A stretch of 64,000 bases of DNA from Kitasatospora sp. NBC_00458 (GCF_036013975.1 NZ_CP107904.1:2356001-2420000), one strand, 5' to 3'; shown: positions 41,964-50,364, counted from the first letter of the stretch. The notes: generated from the sequence alone by a model not told the origin. Numbers and translations: made by a program.

Positions 41964-43142
41964 ATGGCACCGAACCAGACTCTCCCGCACGGCCCGAATC
42001 CGCATACCCCGGCACGCCCCGCCGCCGGCCGGATCAGACGCTCCGCCGCGGCCGCCATAGCCGGCCTGACCGCCGTGGCACTGCTCTCCGCCTGCGGCTA
42101 CGGTTCGAAGAGCGACGACGACAAGCCCAAGAACCCGGCCCCGGCCGCGGGTTCCGCCTCCGGCAGCGCCGCGAAGCTGTCCGCCGACACGGTGAAGATC
42201 GGCTACTTCGCCAACCTCACCCACGGCACCCCGCTGGTCGGCCTCCAGGAGGGCATCCTCCAGAAGGAGCTGGGCGCCACCCAGATCAAGACCCAGGTCT
42301 TCAACGCGGGCCCGGCCGAGATCGAGGCGCTGAACGCCGGCTCCATCGACATCGGCTGGATCGGCCCCTCCCCGGCGATCAACGGCTACACCAAGTCCGA
42401 GGGCAAGTCGCTGAAGATCATCGGCGGTTCGGCCTCCGGCGGCGTCAAGCTGGTGGTCAACCCCGACAAGATCGCCACCCTGGACGACCTCAAGGGCAAG
42501 AAGATCGCCACCCCGCAGCTGGGCAACACCCAGGACGTGGCGCTCCTCAACTACCTGGCCGGCAAGGGCTACAAGGTCGACGCGCAGTCCGGCGCCGGCG
42601 ACGTCAGCGTGGTCCGCTCGGACAACAAGGTCACCCCGGACGCCTACAAGCAGGGCTCGATCGACGGCGCCTGGGTGCCCGAGCCGACCGCGTCCAAGCT
42701 GGTCACCCTCGGCGCGAAGGTCCTGCTCAACGAGAAGGACATCTGGCCGAACAAGCAGTTCGTCATCACCAACATCATCGTCTCGCAGAAGTTCCTGGCC
42801 GAGCACGCCGACGTGGTCGAGGCCGTCCTGCGCGGCTCCGTGACCACCAACGCCTTCATCAAGGCGAACCCGGACAAGGCCAAGGCCATCGCCAACGAGG
42901 CCATCAAGAAGGAAGCCGGCAACGCCCTGGAGCCGGCCATCCTCGACCCGGCCTGGGCCGACATCGAGTTCCTGGACGACCCGCTGGCCTCCACCCTGCA
43001 GACCGAGGCCGACAACGCGGTGACCGCCGGCCTGCTCAAGAAGCCCAACCTGGCCGGGATCTACGACCTCACTCCGCTCAACAAGGTGCTCAAGGAGAAG
43101 GGGCAGAGCCCCGTGGCGGACGCCGGACTCGGCACCAAGTAA
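41964..43142 (+). CDS. ssuA: Sulfonate/sulfate-type ABC transporter substrate-binding lipoprotein
   Basis: The 392-residue protein has a lipoprotein signal (AGLTAVALLSAC, Cys44), then an SsuA/NrtA/TauA periplasmic-binding-like fold (VKIGYFANLTHGTPLVGLQEG, IEALNAGSIDIGWIGPSPAINGY, VPEPTASKL). It likely captures aliphatic sulfonates or sulfate esters outside the membrane for use as a sulfur source. Nitrate or taurine would be alternatives, but the operon favours sulfur. GAAGGA precedes ATG 41964. Confidence 0.88.
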   Translation: MAPNQTLPHGPNPHTPARPAAGRIRRSAAAAIAGLTAVALLSACGYGSKSDDDKPKNPAPAAGSASGSAAKLSADTVKIGYFANLTHGTPLVGLQEGILQKELGATQIKTQVFNAGPAEIEALNAGSIDIGWIGPSPAINGYTKSEGKSLKIIGGSASGGVKLVVNPDKIATLDDLKGKKIATPQLGNTQDVALLNYLAGKGYKVDAQSGAGDVSVVRSDNKVTPDAYKQGSIDGAWVPEPTASKLVTLGAKVLLNEKDIWPNKQFVITNIIVSQKFLAEHADVVEAVLRGSVTTNAFIKANPDKAKAIANEAIKKEAGNALEPAILDPAWADIEFLDDPLASTLQTEADNAVTAGLLKKPNLAGIYDLTPLNKVLKEKGQSPVADAGLGTK

Positions 43143-43160
43143 CACCGCCCCGCGGTACCC

Positions 43161-43189
43161 CCGTGGGCGCGCCCGCGGCGCGCCCACGG
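43161..43189. terminator. Hairpin after ssuA
   Basis: Perfect 13-bp arms (CCGTGGGCGCGCC and complement) with loop CGC begin 18 bp after the ssuA stop. It is likely a partial terminator, so that the binding protein is made in excess over ATPase and permease. Confidence 0.75.
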
Positions 43190-43295
43190 CGCCCAAGCCC
43201 CGCGGTCCGGAACCCCGCCCGCCCGGTCGATGCCCGCTCGATGCCCCGAGTACGGCCCCGGGCGGGGCCCGGACCCCGGCTCCCTCCGTCACCAT

Positions 43296-43323
43296 CCCTC
43301 CCGTCCGCCGGCGGACGGGAGGG
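43296..43323. terminator. Inverted repeat just before ssuB
   Basis: Perfect 14-bp arms (CCCTCCCGTCCGCC and its complement) adjoin each other; the effective loop is formed by the central bases. It ends 32 bp before the ssuB ATG. It may be an additional terminator or an RNA fold that protects or blocks the ssuB ribosome-binding site. Confidence 0.65.
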
Positions 43324-43355
43324 GCCCGAGACCACACCACGCAGGAGGTGTCCGG

Positions 43356-44159
43356 ATGACTCCGGCACTGACCACCTCGGACGACGCCGTCGGCGTCGGC
43401 ACCCGCGACGGCGCACCGGCCGTCCGGATCTCGCACGTGCACAAGTCCTTCGGCCGTCCCGGCGCGCAGACGCACGTCCTGGACGACATCACCCTCGACG
43501 TCGCGCCGGGCGAGTTCGTCACGCTGCTCGGCGCCTCGGGCTGCGGCAAGTCCACCCTGCTCAACCTGGTCGCCGGTCTCGACGCGCCCACCGCGGGCAC
43601 CATCGAGGTTCCCGGGGGACGCCCCGCGCTGATGTTCCAGGAACACGCGCTCTTCCCCTGGCTCACGGCCGGCCGGAACATCGAACTCGCCCTCAAGCTC
43701 GCCGGCGTCCCCCGGGCCGAGCGCCGGGCCGAGGCCGAGCGGCTGCTCGAACTCGTCCGCCTCCAGGGCTCCCACGGCAAGCGCGTGCACGAGCTCTCCG
43801 GCGGCATGCGCCAGCGCGTCGCGCTCGCCCGCGCGCTCGCCCAGGGCGGCTCCCTGCTGCTCATGGACGAGCCGTTCGCCGCCCTCGACGCCATCACCCG
43901 CGACGTCCTGCACGACGAGATCACCCGGATCTGGGCCGAGCGCAAGCTCTCGATCCTCTTCGTCACCCACAACGTGCGGGAGGCCGTCCGGCTCGCCCAG
44001 CGCGTGGTCCTGCTCTCCTCCCGCCCCGGCCGGGTCGCCCGCGAGTGGCGGATCGACCTGCCGCAGCCCCGCCGGATCGAGTCCTCCGGCGTCGCCGACC
44101 TGTCCATCGAGATCACCGAAGAACTGCGTGGGGAGATCCGCCGCCATGGCCAGCACTGA
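43356..44159 (+). CDS. ssuB: Sulfonate-type ABC transporter ATPase
   Basis: The 267-residue ATPase has Walker A GASGCGKST, the signature LSGGMRQRVALARALA and Walker B LLLMDEPFAALD. AGGAGG precedes ATG 43356. It couples ATP hydrolysis to import by the adjacent permease, with which it overlaps by 14 bases. Confidence 0.92.
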   Translation: MTPALTTSDDAVGVGTRDGAPAVRISHVHKSFGRPGAQTHVLDDITLDVAPGEFVTLLGASGCGKSTLLNLVAGLDAPTAGTIEVPGGRPALMFQEHALFPWLTAGRNIELALKLAGVPRAERRAEAERLLELVRLQGSHGKRVHELSGGMRQRVALARALAQGGSLLLMDEPFAALDAITRDVLHDEITRIWAERKLSILFVTHNVREAVRLAQRVVLLSSRPGRVAREWRIDLPQPRRIESSGVADLSIEITEELRGEIRRHGQH

Positions 44160-45048
44160 CACCACGCCGATCCTGGACAAGGCCCCGGGCGGCGACACCG
44201 CCGACGTGGGCGCCGGCCTCGACGCGCTCGACGCCGTCAGCACCCAGCGCAACTCCCTCGCGGACACCCTGCGGCAGAAGGCGCTGCCGCCCCTGCTCGG
44301 CGTGCTCCTGGTACTCGCCCTCTGGCAGGGCGCCTACAGCCTCGAACTGACCAGCTCCTACAAGCTGCCCAGCCCCGCCGACGTCGCACGGGCCGCCCAG
44401 GACCTGTGGTCCGCCGGCACGCTGTTCTCGATCATCTGGACCAGCGTCTGGCGCGGCCTCTCCGGCTTCGTCGTCGCCGTCGCCATCGGCACCCCGATCG
44501 GCCTGGTCGTCGCCCGGGTCAAGCCCGTCCGGGCCGCCCTCGGACCGGTCCTCTCCGGCCTCCAGTCGCTGCCCTCCGTCGCCTGGGTCCCGGCCGCCGT
44601 CATCTGGCTCGGCATCAACGACTCGATGATGTACGCCGTCATCCTGCTCGGTGCCGTCCCCTCCATAGCCAACGGCCTGGTGGCCGGCATCGACCAGGTG
44701 CCGCCGCTGTTCCTGCGGGCCGGCCGCACCCTCGGTGCCACCGGCCTCAACGGCGCCCGCCACATCCTGCTCCCCGCCGCGCTGCCCGGCTACCTGGCCG
44801 GCCTCAAGCAGGGCTGGGCGTTCTCCTGGCGCTCGCTGATGGCCGCCGAGCTCGTCGCCTCCTCCCCCGACCTGGGCCTCGGCCTCGGCCGGTACCTGGA
44901 GAACCAGCGCGAGTTCTCCGACATGGCCGGCGTCCTGCTCGGCATCATCCTCATCCTGTTCGTCGGCATCGCCATCGAACTGCTCGTCTTCACCCCGGTC
45001 GAGCGCCGGGTCCTGCGCAACCGCGGCCTGCTGGCCGCCGTCAAGTAA
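44146..45048 (+). CDS. ssuC: Sulfonate-type ABC transporter permease
   Basis: The 300-residue protein has about six spans and the BPD-transport inner-membrane signature (ARTLGATGLNGARHILLPAALPGYLAGLKQGWAFSWRSLMAAELV). The ATG overlaps ssuB by 14 bases. Together with the lipoprotein and ATPase it forms one importer. Confidence 0.9.
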   Translation: MASTDTTPILDKAPGGDTADVGAGLDALDAVSTQRNSLADTLRQKALPPLLGVLLVLALWQGAYSLELTSSYKLPSPADVARAAQDLWSAGTLFSIIWTSVWRGLSGFVVAVAIGTPIGLVVARVKPVRAALGPVLSGLQSLPSVAWVPAAVIWLGINDSMMYAVILLGAVPSIANGLVAGIDQVPPLFLRAGRTLGATGLNGARHILLPAALPGYLAGLKQGWAFSWRSLMAAELVASSPDLGLGLGRYLENQREFSDMAGVLLGIILILFVGIAIELLVFTPVERRVLRNRGLLAAVK

Positions 45049-45059
45049 GGCCGCTCCGC

Positions 45060-45848
45060 ATGGACGAAGGCCGGCTGTCCGCCGCCCCCGCCACCCCGGT
45101 GGCGGCGGGCAGCCCCGCCCTGCTGCTGATCGCCCACGGCAGCCGCGACGCCCGGCACGCCGCCACCGTCGCCGACCTGGTCGCCCGGGTCCGCGCGCTG
45201 CGCCCCGGCCTCGACGTCGCCACCGCGTACCTCGACCACTGCGCGCCGCGGATCCCGCAGGTGGTCTCCCGGCTGGGCTCCGCCGCGGTGGCCGTGCCGC
45301 TGCTCCTCAACCGGGCCTTCCACGCCAAGAACGACATCCCCGCCGCCCTGCGCGCGGCCGGCGCCACGCTGCCGACGGCCGATGTCCTCGGCCCGTCCCC
45401 GCTGCTGCTGGCCGCCCTCGACCGCCGCCTCGCGGAGGCCGGTCCCGAGCTCGCCTCCGCGGCCGTCCGGGCCCGCACGGGTGTCGTCCTGGCCGCCGCC
45501 GGCTCCTCCGACCCGGCCGCCGACGCCGCGACGCGAGCCGTCGCCGCGCAATGGCGCCGCACCCGCGGCTGGGCCGCCGTCGAGGTCGCCTACGCCTCGG
45601 CCGAGGGCCCCCGCGTCCCCGACGCCCTCGCCGCGCTGCGCCGCGCCGGCGTCCGGCGGACCGCCGTCGCCCCCTACCTGCTCGCCCCCGGCCGGCTCCC
45701 CGACCGCATCGCCGGGGCCGCCGCCGACGCCGGAGCCGACCTCCTCGCCGAGGTCCTCGGCGCCGCCCCCGAGATCGCCCGCCTCCTGCTCACCCGCTAC
45801 GACGCGGCCCTGACGGAACTCCGCACCGCCCCGGCCCTGACCGCCTGA
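45060..45848 (+). CDS. Sirohydrochlorin chelatase (CbiX/SirB-like)
   Basis: The 262-residue protein has the two-domain CbiX/SirB pattern: LLLIAHGSRDARHAATVADL with the catalytic His, AFHAKNDIPAA, and a second half beginning VVLAAAGSSDPAADAATRAV. It inserts iron or cobalt in sirohydrochlorin. Here, 11 bp after the permease and in one operon with sulfite reductase, siroheme formation is the likely job. The start is ATG 45060. A perfect 21-bp hairpin covers its stop. Confidence 0.9.
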   Translation: MDEGRLSAAPATPVAAGSPALLLIAHGSRDARHAATVADLVARVRALRPGLDVATAYLDHCAPRIPQVVSRLGSAAVAVPLLLNRAFHAKNDIPAALRAAGATLPTADVLGPSPLLLAALDRRLAEAGPELASAAVRARTGVVLAAAGSSDPAADAATRAVAAQWRRTRGWAAVEVAYASAEGPRVPDALAALRRAGVRRTAVAPYLLAPGRLPDRIAGAAADAGADLLAEVLGAAPEIARLLLTRYDAALTELRTAPALTA

Positions 45849-45888
45849 TTGCGGAGCCCCCGGCCTCGCCGGGGGCTCCGCAATCAGG
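45844..45888. terminator. Terminator of the sulfur operon
   Basis: Perfect 21-bp arms with the 3-base loop CTC cover the chelatase stop codon and the 3' end of the VapC remnant. It should end the transcript that begins near 35800. Confidence 0.93.
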
Positions 45889-46066
45889 AGTGGTCCAGGT
45901 TGCTGTGCTCGCCGAGCTCCGGAGCGTACCCGGCCACGGTCCGGTAGTCGGCGTCGTCGTGCAGAACGGTGAGCCCGTGGTGCGCCGCCGTCGCCGCGAT
46001 CACGAGGTCGACGGCCGAGGCGCTGCGATGCCGACCGCCGAGGGCCGTCCGCCGCCGCACGGTGTC
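45884..46066 (-). pseudogene. VapC/PIN-domain toxin remnant
   Basis: Minus-strand translation gives 60 residues typical of the C-terminal half of PIN-domain RNase toxins: RSASAVDLVIAATAAHHGLTVLHDDADYRTVAGYAPELGEHSN, with the late active-site Asp residues. No plausible start, N-terminal PIN part or partner antitoxin gene is present, and upstream codons diverge. It is a broken toxin gene. Confidence 0.75.
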
Positions 46067-46197
46067 GATCCAGCACCCGGCATTCTTGGCGCCTCCGTCG
46101 TATCGATGGTGGTTCTGTACATTCGACTACACGCCACCAACATCGCACCGGGGGCGGGACCTGTCGCGCCGGGCCCCCGTGAACCCGGCGCGACGGG

Positions 46198-46518
46198 TCA
46201 GTCGGCGGTCCCGAGGTGGACGGTGACCAGGCCCGCGGTGATCAGGGCGAGACCGGCGAGGGCCACCGGGGACGGCGTCTCGTGGCGCAGCACCACTCCG
46301 GTCAGAACGGCGCCGACGGTGCCGATGCCGGTGAACACGGCGTACGAGGTGCCGACCGGGAGGTCCTGGAGGGCGCGCGAGAGCAGGTAGACCGCGCCGC
46401 ACATCAGGACGAGGCAGAGCAGGGTCTGCGGGAGCCGGGTGAACCCGTCGGTGGGCTTGATGGACTGCGCCCAGGCGATCTCCACCGCTCCCGCCAGCAG
46501 CAGCCAGATCCACGGCAC
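46198..46518 (-). CDS. SMR-family multidrug efflux protein (EmrE/QacE-like)
   Basis: The 106-residue protein has four spans and the essential Glu13 in LLAGAVEIAWAQSIK. Such dimers exchange protons for cationic drugs. GGGAGGG precedes GTG 46518, 4 bp past the azoreductase stop, so both form one operon under the divergent TetR. Confidence 0.92.
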   Translation of the reverse strand: MPWIWLLLAGAVEIAWAQSIKPTDGFTRLPQTLLCLVLMCGAVYLLSRALQDLPVGTSYAVFTGIGTVGAVLTGVVLRHETPSPVALAGLALITAGLVTVHLGTAD

Positions 46519-46522
46519 GGCG

Positions 46523-47191
46523 TCAGCCCTCCCTCGGGATGCGGTGGCCGACCAGCTCGGCGCCGCGCTCCCGGGCCCGGCGGAGGGCGTCGGCGGCCGA
46601 CTCCCGGTGCTGGGCGGTCCGGCCGGCCAGGGCGGGGTCGACCAGCGAGTTGACCAGTTCGGCGGCGATGACCTCGCCGTCCTCGACCGCGTAGTGGCCG
46701 CGGACGAAGTCGAGCAGGTAGCGGCCGTTGTGGTCGTAGGGCTCGCGGGGGGTGCCGGGCCCGTAGGCGCCACCGCGGGCGGCGACGACCACGAACCTGC
46801 GGGGCGCGAGGACCATCTTGGGGAAGGTCACCTGGTCGATCCAGGCCTTGAGCGCGGCGGGTATGCCGAAGTTGTACATCGGCGCGCCGATCAGCACCGC
46901 GTCCGCCGCGACGAGTTCGTCGAGCAGCGGCCGGACGACCGCCCAGGCCTCCCGTTCCCGCTCGGTGCGGACGGCTTCGGAGTAGTCGTCGATCTCGGTG
47001 ATGCCCTCGCGCAGCAGGGTGTCGCAGATCCGGGTCCAGCCCTCGCGGATCGGCGGCGGCGGGTCGGCGGCGAGGTCGCGGTGGACGACCTCGCCGCCGC
47101 CCGCCCGCCAGGAGTCCGCGAAGGCTTCGCCGAGGCGGCGGGTGAAGGAGTCGGAGCGCGCGCTGCTGTCGAGGTGCAGGAGTCGGGACAT
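46523..47191 (-). CDS. FMN-dependent NADH-azoreductase-like flavoprotein
   Basis: The 222-residue protein belongs to the flavodoxin-2 fold: LLHLDSSARSDSFTRRL for the FMN phosphate, and LIGAPMYNFGIPAALKAWIDQV for the isoalloxazine. It likely reduces quinones or azo compounds. The GGGGG ribosome-binding site precedes ATG 47191. It is the first gene of an operon with the SMR pump and is divergent from a TetR regulator; the two operators between fit joint control in response to a toxic electrophile or dye. Confidence 0.9.
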   Translation of the reverse strand: MSRLLHLDSSARSDSFTRRLGEAFADSWRAGGGEVVHRDLAADPPPPIREGWTRICDTLLREGITEIDDYSEAVRTEREREAWAVVRPLLDELVAADAVLIGAPMYNFGIPAALKAWIDQVTFPKMVLAPRRFVVVAARGGAYGPGTPREPYDHNGRYLLDFVRGHYAVEDGEVIAAELVNSLVDPALAGRTAQHRESAADALRRARERGAELVGHRIPREG

Positions 47192-47247
47192 GGTGAACCC
47201 CCAGGCGGAGACGGGTGCGGCGAGGACGGGACATCAGGCGGGAGATC

Positions 47248-47268
47248 AAGTGGACACACTGTCCGCTT
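47248..47268. promoter_or_regulatory. TetR operator, distal copy
   Basis: AAGTGGAC-N5-GTCCGCTT is a nearly perfect (one mismatch) palindrome that matches the core of the stronger site at 47281-47323, with the same 5-bp spacer. It lies 57 bp before the azoreductase start and is probably the operator for the azoreductase-SMR operon. Confidence 0.8.
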
Positions 47269-47280
47269 AGCCCGGGACCC

Positions 47281-47323
47281 ACCGTAGAACGAAGTGGACC
47301 AGCTGTCCACTTCGTTCTACGGT
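47281..47323. promoter_or_regulatory. TetR operator, perfect 19-bp arms
   Basis: ACCGTAGAACGAAGTGGAC and its exact reverse complement flank the 5-bp spacer CAGCT. It ends 6 bp before the TetR ATG at 47330 and covers its ribosome-binding region. It shares the AAGTGGAC-N5 core with the upstream site and is most likely the autoregulatory operator. As RNA it would also form a hairpin. Confidence 0.88.
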
Positions 47324-47329
47324 GAGGCC

Positions 47330-47980
47330 ATGACGGAACTCCCGATGGCCGACGGCCCCCCGCCCCGCGAGCGGGCCGACGCCGCCCGCAACCGGGCCAA
47401 GGTCCTCGCCGCCGCCGAGCGGCTCTTCGCGGCGGACGACCCGGCCGCCGTCACCATGGACGACATCGCCAGGGCCGCCGGCATCGGCCGCGGCACCCTC
47501 TACCGCCGCTACCCGGACCGCGCGTCGATCGCCCGCGCCCTCCTCGACGAGCACGAACGGGCCCTCCAGGAACAGGTGCTGCGCGGCGCCCCGCCGCTCG
47601 GCCCGGGCGACGCGGCGGGCGGCGGGACGGGCGGGGCACCGCCGGCCCCGGCCGAACGACTGGCCGCCTTCTACGGGGCGATGGTCGGGCTGCTGGAGAC
47701 CCACGTCCACCTGGTCCTCGGCGCGGAGACCGGCCTCGCCCGCTACCGGACCGGCGCCTACGCGTTCTGGCGGCTGCACGTCGCCCACCTCGCCCGGCAG
47801 GCGGGCCTGGCGGACCCGGAGACCCTCGCCGACCAGCTCCTCGCACCGCTCGCCCCCGAGCTCTTCCGCCACCAGCGCGACGGCGGGCTCACCCCGGACC
47901 GGATCACCGCCGGCCTCGCCGCCCTCGCCCACGGCGTCCTCGGCGGGTCCGGCGGACCCGCCGGACGCCCGGGACCCTAG
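47330..47980 (+). CDS. TetR-family regulator of azoreductase-SMR operon
   Basis: The 216-residue protein has a TetR domain at about residues 20-70 (RAKVLAAAERLFAADDPAAVTMDDIARAAGIGRGTLYRRYPDRASIARALL) and a helical ligand domain. GGTGAGG precedes ATG 47330; an earlier in-frame ATG at 47294 lies inside the operator and is unlikely. The paired palindromes at 47248 and 47281 identify its own and its divergent target promoter. Confidence 0.9.
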   Translation: MTELPMADGPPPRERADAARNRAKVLAAAERLFAADDPAAVTMDDIARAAGIGRGTLYRRYPDRASIARALLDEHERALQEQVLRGAPPLGPGDAAGGGTGGAPPAPAERLAAFYGAMVGLLETHVHLVLGAETGLARYRTGAYAFWRLHVAHLARQAGLADPETLADQLLAPLAPELFRHQRDGGLTPDRITAGLAALAHGVLGGSGGPAGRPGP

Positions 47981-48013
47981 GATCCGGCTTCGGGACGGCC
48001 CCGGACACGCGAA

Positions 48014-48057
48014 GGGGCGGCGCGGGCGCCTCCGGTCGGAGGTGCCCGCGCCGCCCC
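48014..48057. terminator. Bidirectional terminator
   Basis: Perfect 14-bp outer arms GGGGCGGCGCGGGC and complement enclose an inner paired stretch. It lies between the convergent TetR gene (end 47980) and the lectin gene (end 48081). Confidence 0.85.
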
Positions 48058-48080
48058 GGTGCCGGCGGGTGCGGTGCGGA

Positions 48081-48806
48081 TCAGGCGGGGACGTGCCAGA
48101 CCTGGTTCTCGGCGCCGTTGCAGTCCCAGATGCCGAGCTGGTTGCCGTTGGTGGCGACGAAGCCGAGGTTGTCCAGGCAGCGGCCGGACGCCGGGTTGAG
48201 GATCGAGCCGTCGGCCCGGACCTGCCACTGCTGGGCACCGGTGCCGTTGCAGGTGTACAGCTGGACCTTGGTGCCGTTGGCGGTGCCGGCGCCGGTGACG
48301 TCCATGCACTTGTTGAACGCCCGGATGGTGCCGTCCACCGCGACCTTCCACTGCTGGGCGTTGGTGCCGTTGCAGTCGTAGATCTGCACCGGGGTGCGGT
48401 CGTTGCTGCTGGCGCCCTTCACGTCCACGCACTTGCCCAGGTAGCCGGTGATCGGGCCGACCGGGCCGGCGGGCTGGGGCGGGAGCTTGCCGCCGAAGGC
48501 GACCTGCGGGAAGAGGACGGTGTCGTTGACGCTGCAGGAGGCGACCGCGACGCCGTCGCCGACGACCACGCCGCCGACGGCGGGCCGGGAGAACCGCGCG
48601 GTGTGGTCGGCGTTCCACCACTCACAGGTGGCGCTGACCCACCAGGTCTGCAGCGGGTCGATGCCGGAACACTGGCCGTAGGCGTTCCAGCCCGCGACGT
48701 AGGCGGAACAGCCCCCGGCGGCCTGGGCGGCGGAGGCCGGTGAGGCGAGCGAGGCGGCCGCGCCGAGGAGGGCGGCGCTGGACAGCAGGGCGGCGGTACG
48801 ACGCAT
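48081..48806 (-). CDS. Secreted ricin-B-lectin protein with Cys-rich N-terminal domain (copy 1)
   Basis: The 241-residue protein has a Sec signal (MRRTAALLSSAALLGAAASLA.. ASA) and a compact N-terminal domain (about residues 31-110) with four Cys and the motif YGQCSGIDPLQTW. A beta-trefoil with three QxW repeats follows (DCNGTNAQQW, TCNGTGAQQW, DCNGAENQVW). The trefoil should bind galactose- or xylan-like sugars. I do not recognise the N-terminal domain; it recurs in the lectin at 49309. GAAGGA precedes ATG 48806. There is no catalytic domain, so it is a secreted binding protein. Confidence 0.85.
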   Translation of the reverse strand: MRRTAALLSSAALLGAAASLASPASAAQAAGGCSAYVAGWNAYGQCSGIDPLQTWWVSATCEWWNADHTARFSRPAVGGVVVGDGVAVASCSVNDTVLFPQVAFGGKLPPQPAGPVGPITGYLGKCVDVKGASSNDRTPVQIYDCNGTNAQQWKVAVDGTIRAFNKCMDVTGAGTANGTKVQLYTCNGTGAQQWQVRADGSILNPASGRCLDNLGFVATNGNQLGIWDCNGAENQVWHVPA

Positions 48807-49095
48807 CGGAAGGTCCTTCCGGAGACGGGTGGGCCGGATCGACACTCCTGCCGCAGCGGTGTTCTGACGGTGCGGCAGTTGTGCGGGTTGCGTGAAAGCC
48901 TCAGCCGGGTCACGGCGGCCGTCAATGGCCGCCGTCCGGTATCCGCCAACCCTCCGTCCACGGAGCGGCACCGGCCCCGGGGTGGACGGACCACCCGGGA
49001 CCAGCGGCCGCGCCGGGGCCGGGCCGCAGCCGGACCGGGCCCGGCGGCCCGGGCGATCCGTCCGGAAAGCGCTCCCCCGGAGCCCCTTCCGTCCG

Positions 49096-49290
49096 CCAGG
49101 CGGGGACGTGCCGGTTCCGGTCCTCCGGGCCGTTGCGGTTCCGGCCGTTCGTGCCGTCGCGCGCGAGGGCCCGGACGGGCGTGCGGTCCGCGCCCGCCCC
49201 TCCCTGCACGTCGACGCGTTTGCCCGCGTCACCGGACATCGGACCGAGCGGACCGGTCGGACCAAGCGGACCGAGCGGACCGGCCGGGAC
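49096..49290 (-). pseudogene. Decayed third ricin-lectin copy
   Basis: The minus-strand frame between the two lectin genes reads GPMSGDAGKRVDVQG-GAGADRTPV..RDGTNGRN and NGPEDRNRHVPAW. It aligns with GPITGYLGKCVDVKG-ASSNDRTPV..CNGTNAQQ and NGAENQVWHVPA of the lectin at 48081. The structural Cys and QxW tryptophans are replaced and a central part is deleted. A GPLGP-type tandem repeat, GGACCGAGC, sits at its N-terminal side (49230-49285). It is a gene relic, not a coding gene. The rest of 48807-49308 holds no other gene I can support. Confidence 0.65.
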
Positions 49291-49308
49291 GCGGGATCCG
49301 CGCACCCG

Positions 49309-50124
49309 TCAGGAGGGCAGGGACCAGAGCTGGTTGGCTCCGCCCGTGCAGTCCCAGAGCACCAGCTGGTTGCCGTTGGTCGGGTCGGCCCCCGGGACGG
49401 TCAGGCACCGGTTGGACTGCGGGTTGACGAACTGGCCGTCCGGCTGCCGGTACCACACCTGGGCGGCGGTGCCGTTGCAGAGGAGGAGCTGCACCTTGGT
49501 GCCGTTGGCCGTACCGCCGCCGGCCGCGTCCATGCACTTGCCCAGCGCCTTGACGGTTCCGCCGACGGGCAGCCGCCAGATCTGGCCGGCCGCGCCGGTG
49601 CAGTCGCCGATCTGCACCTTCGTCCCGTCCTCGGGGCTGCCGTTCCGGAGTTCCATGCACTTGCCCGCGAGTCCGGTGATCCGGCCCGGCGGGAGGACCG
49701 GACCGGCCTGCTCCGGCGGCAGGAGGTAGCCGAGGAGGATCCGCACGTCGACGAAGTGGCCCGGACTGCACTCCACGGAGGTGGCGGTGTTGCCGACGAT
49801 CACCGAGCTGTTGACGTAGAACTCGTAGACCCGGCCGTTGAGGGTCCACGCGCAGCGGGCCTGGAGTGTCCAGGTCTGGAGCGGGTCGATCCCGGTGCAC
49901 TCCCCGAACTGCCTCGGTTCGCCGATGACGGCATAGGTGCGGCAGCCGGCGGGCGCGGAGGCCGGGGAGGCCGCGGGGGCCTCCGGAGCGGAGGCGGCCG
50001 CCGCAGGCGCTCCGGGAGCGGAGGCGAGGGCGGCCGAAGGCGCGGCGAGGGCGGCCGAAGGCGCGGCGAGGGCGGCGGCCACCGCCAGGAGGAGAGCCGC
50101 GAGCAGGGTCGGGGCACGACGCAT
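49309..50124 (-). CDS. Secreted ricin-B-lectin protein with Cys-rich N-terminal domain (copy 2)
   Basis: The 271-residue paralogue of the lectin at 48081 has a signal peptide, a 30-residue Ala/Ser/Pro stalk and an N-terminal domain (about residues 58-140) with four Cys and the shared motif FGECTGIDPLQTW. A trefoil with three QxW repeats (DCTGAAGQIW, LCNGTAAQVW, DCTGGANQLW) follows. AAGGG precedes ATG 50124; an upstream ATG at 50166 would bury the signal. It is a likely extracellular carbohydrate-binding protein. Confidence 0.85.
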   Translation of the reverse strand: MRRAPTLLAALLLAVAAALAAPSAALAAPSAALASAPGAPAAAASAPEAPAASPASAPAGCRTYAVIGEPRQFGECTGIDPLQTWTLQARCAWTLNGRVYEFYVNSSVIVGNTATSVECSPGHFVDVRILLGYLLPPEQAGPVLPPGRITGLAGKCMELRNGSPEDGTKVQIGDCTGAAGQIWRLPVGGTVKALGKCMDAAGGGTANGTKVQLLLCNGTAAQVWYRQPDGQFVNPQSNRCLTVPGADPTNGNQLVLWDCTGGANQLWSLPS

Positions 50125-50282
50125 CGAAGGATCCCTTCCGGGCCGCGGGAACTTCCAACTCGACACCTTGTCGGTCGAGTTGACTGGTCGACAGATTCTC
50201 CGGGGCCGCCGGCCAGCCTGGGGGATCGACCGCCCGGCGTCAACGTGTCCTCGCGGACTTCCTCCCCCCCCGGGGGGAACGC

Positions 50283-50324
50283 CGAACGGCCCGGCTCCCC
50301 CGCGGAGGGGAGCCGGGCCGTTCG
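50283..50324. terminator. Terminator of the helicase gene
   Basis: Perfect 18-bp arms with a 6-base loop lie 40 bp past the stop of the leftward helicase gene and separate it from the lectin promoter. Confidence 0.88.
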
Positions 50325-50364
50325 TGACCGGGCGTCGTGCCCGGGCCGTTCGCGACCGGGTCGG

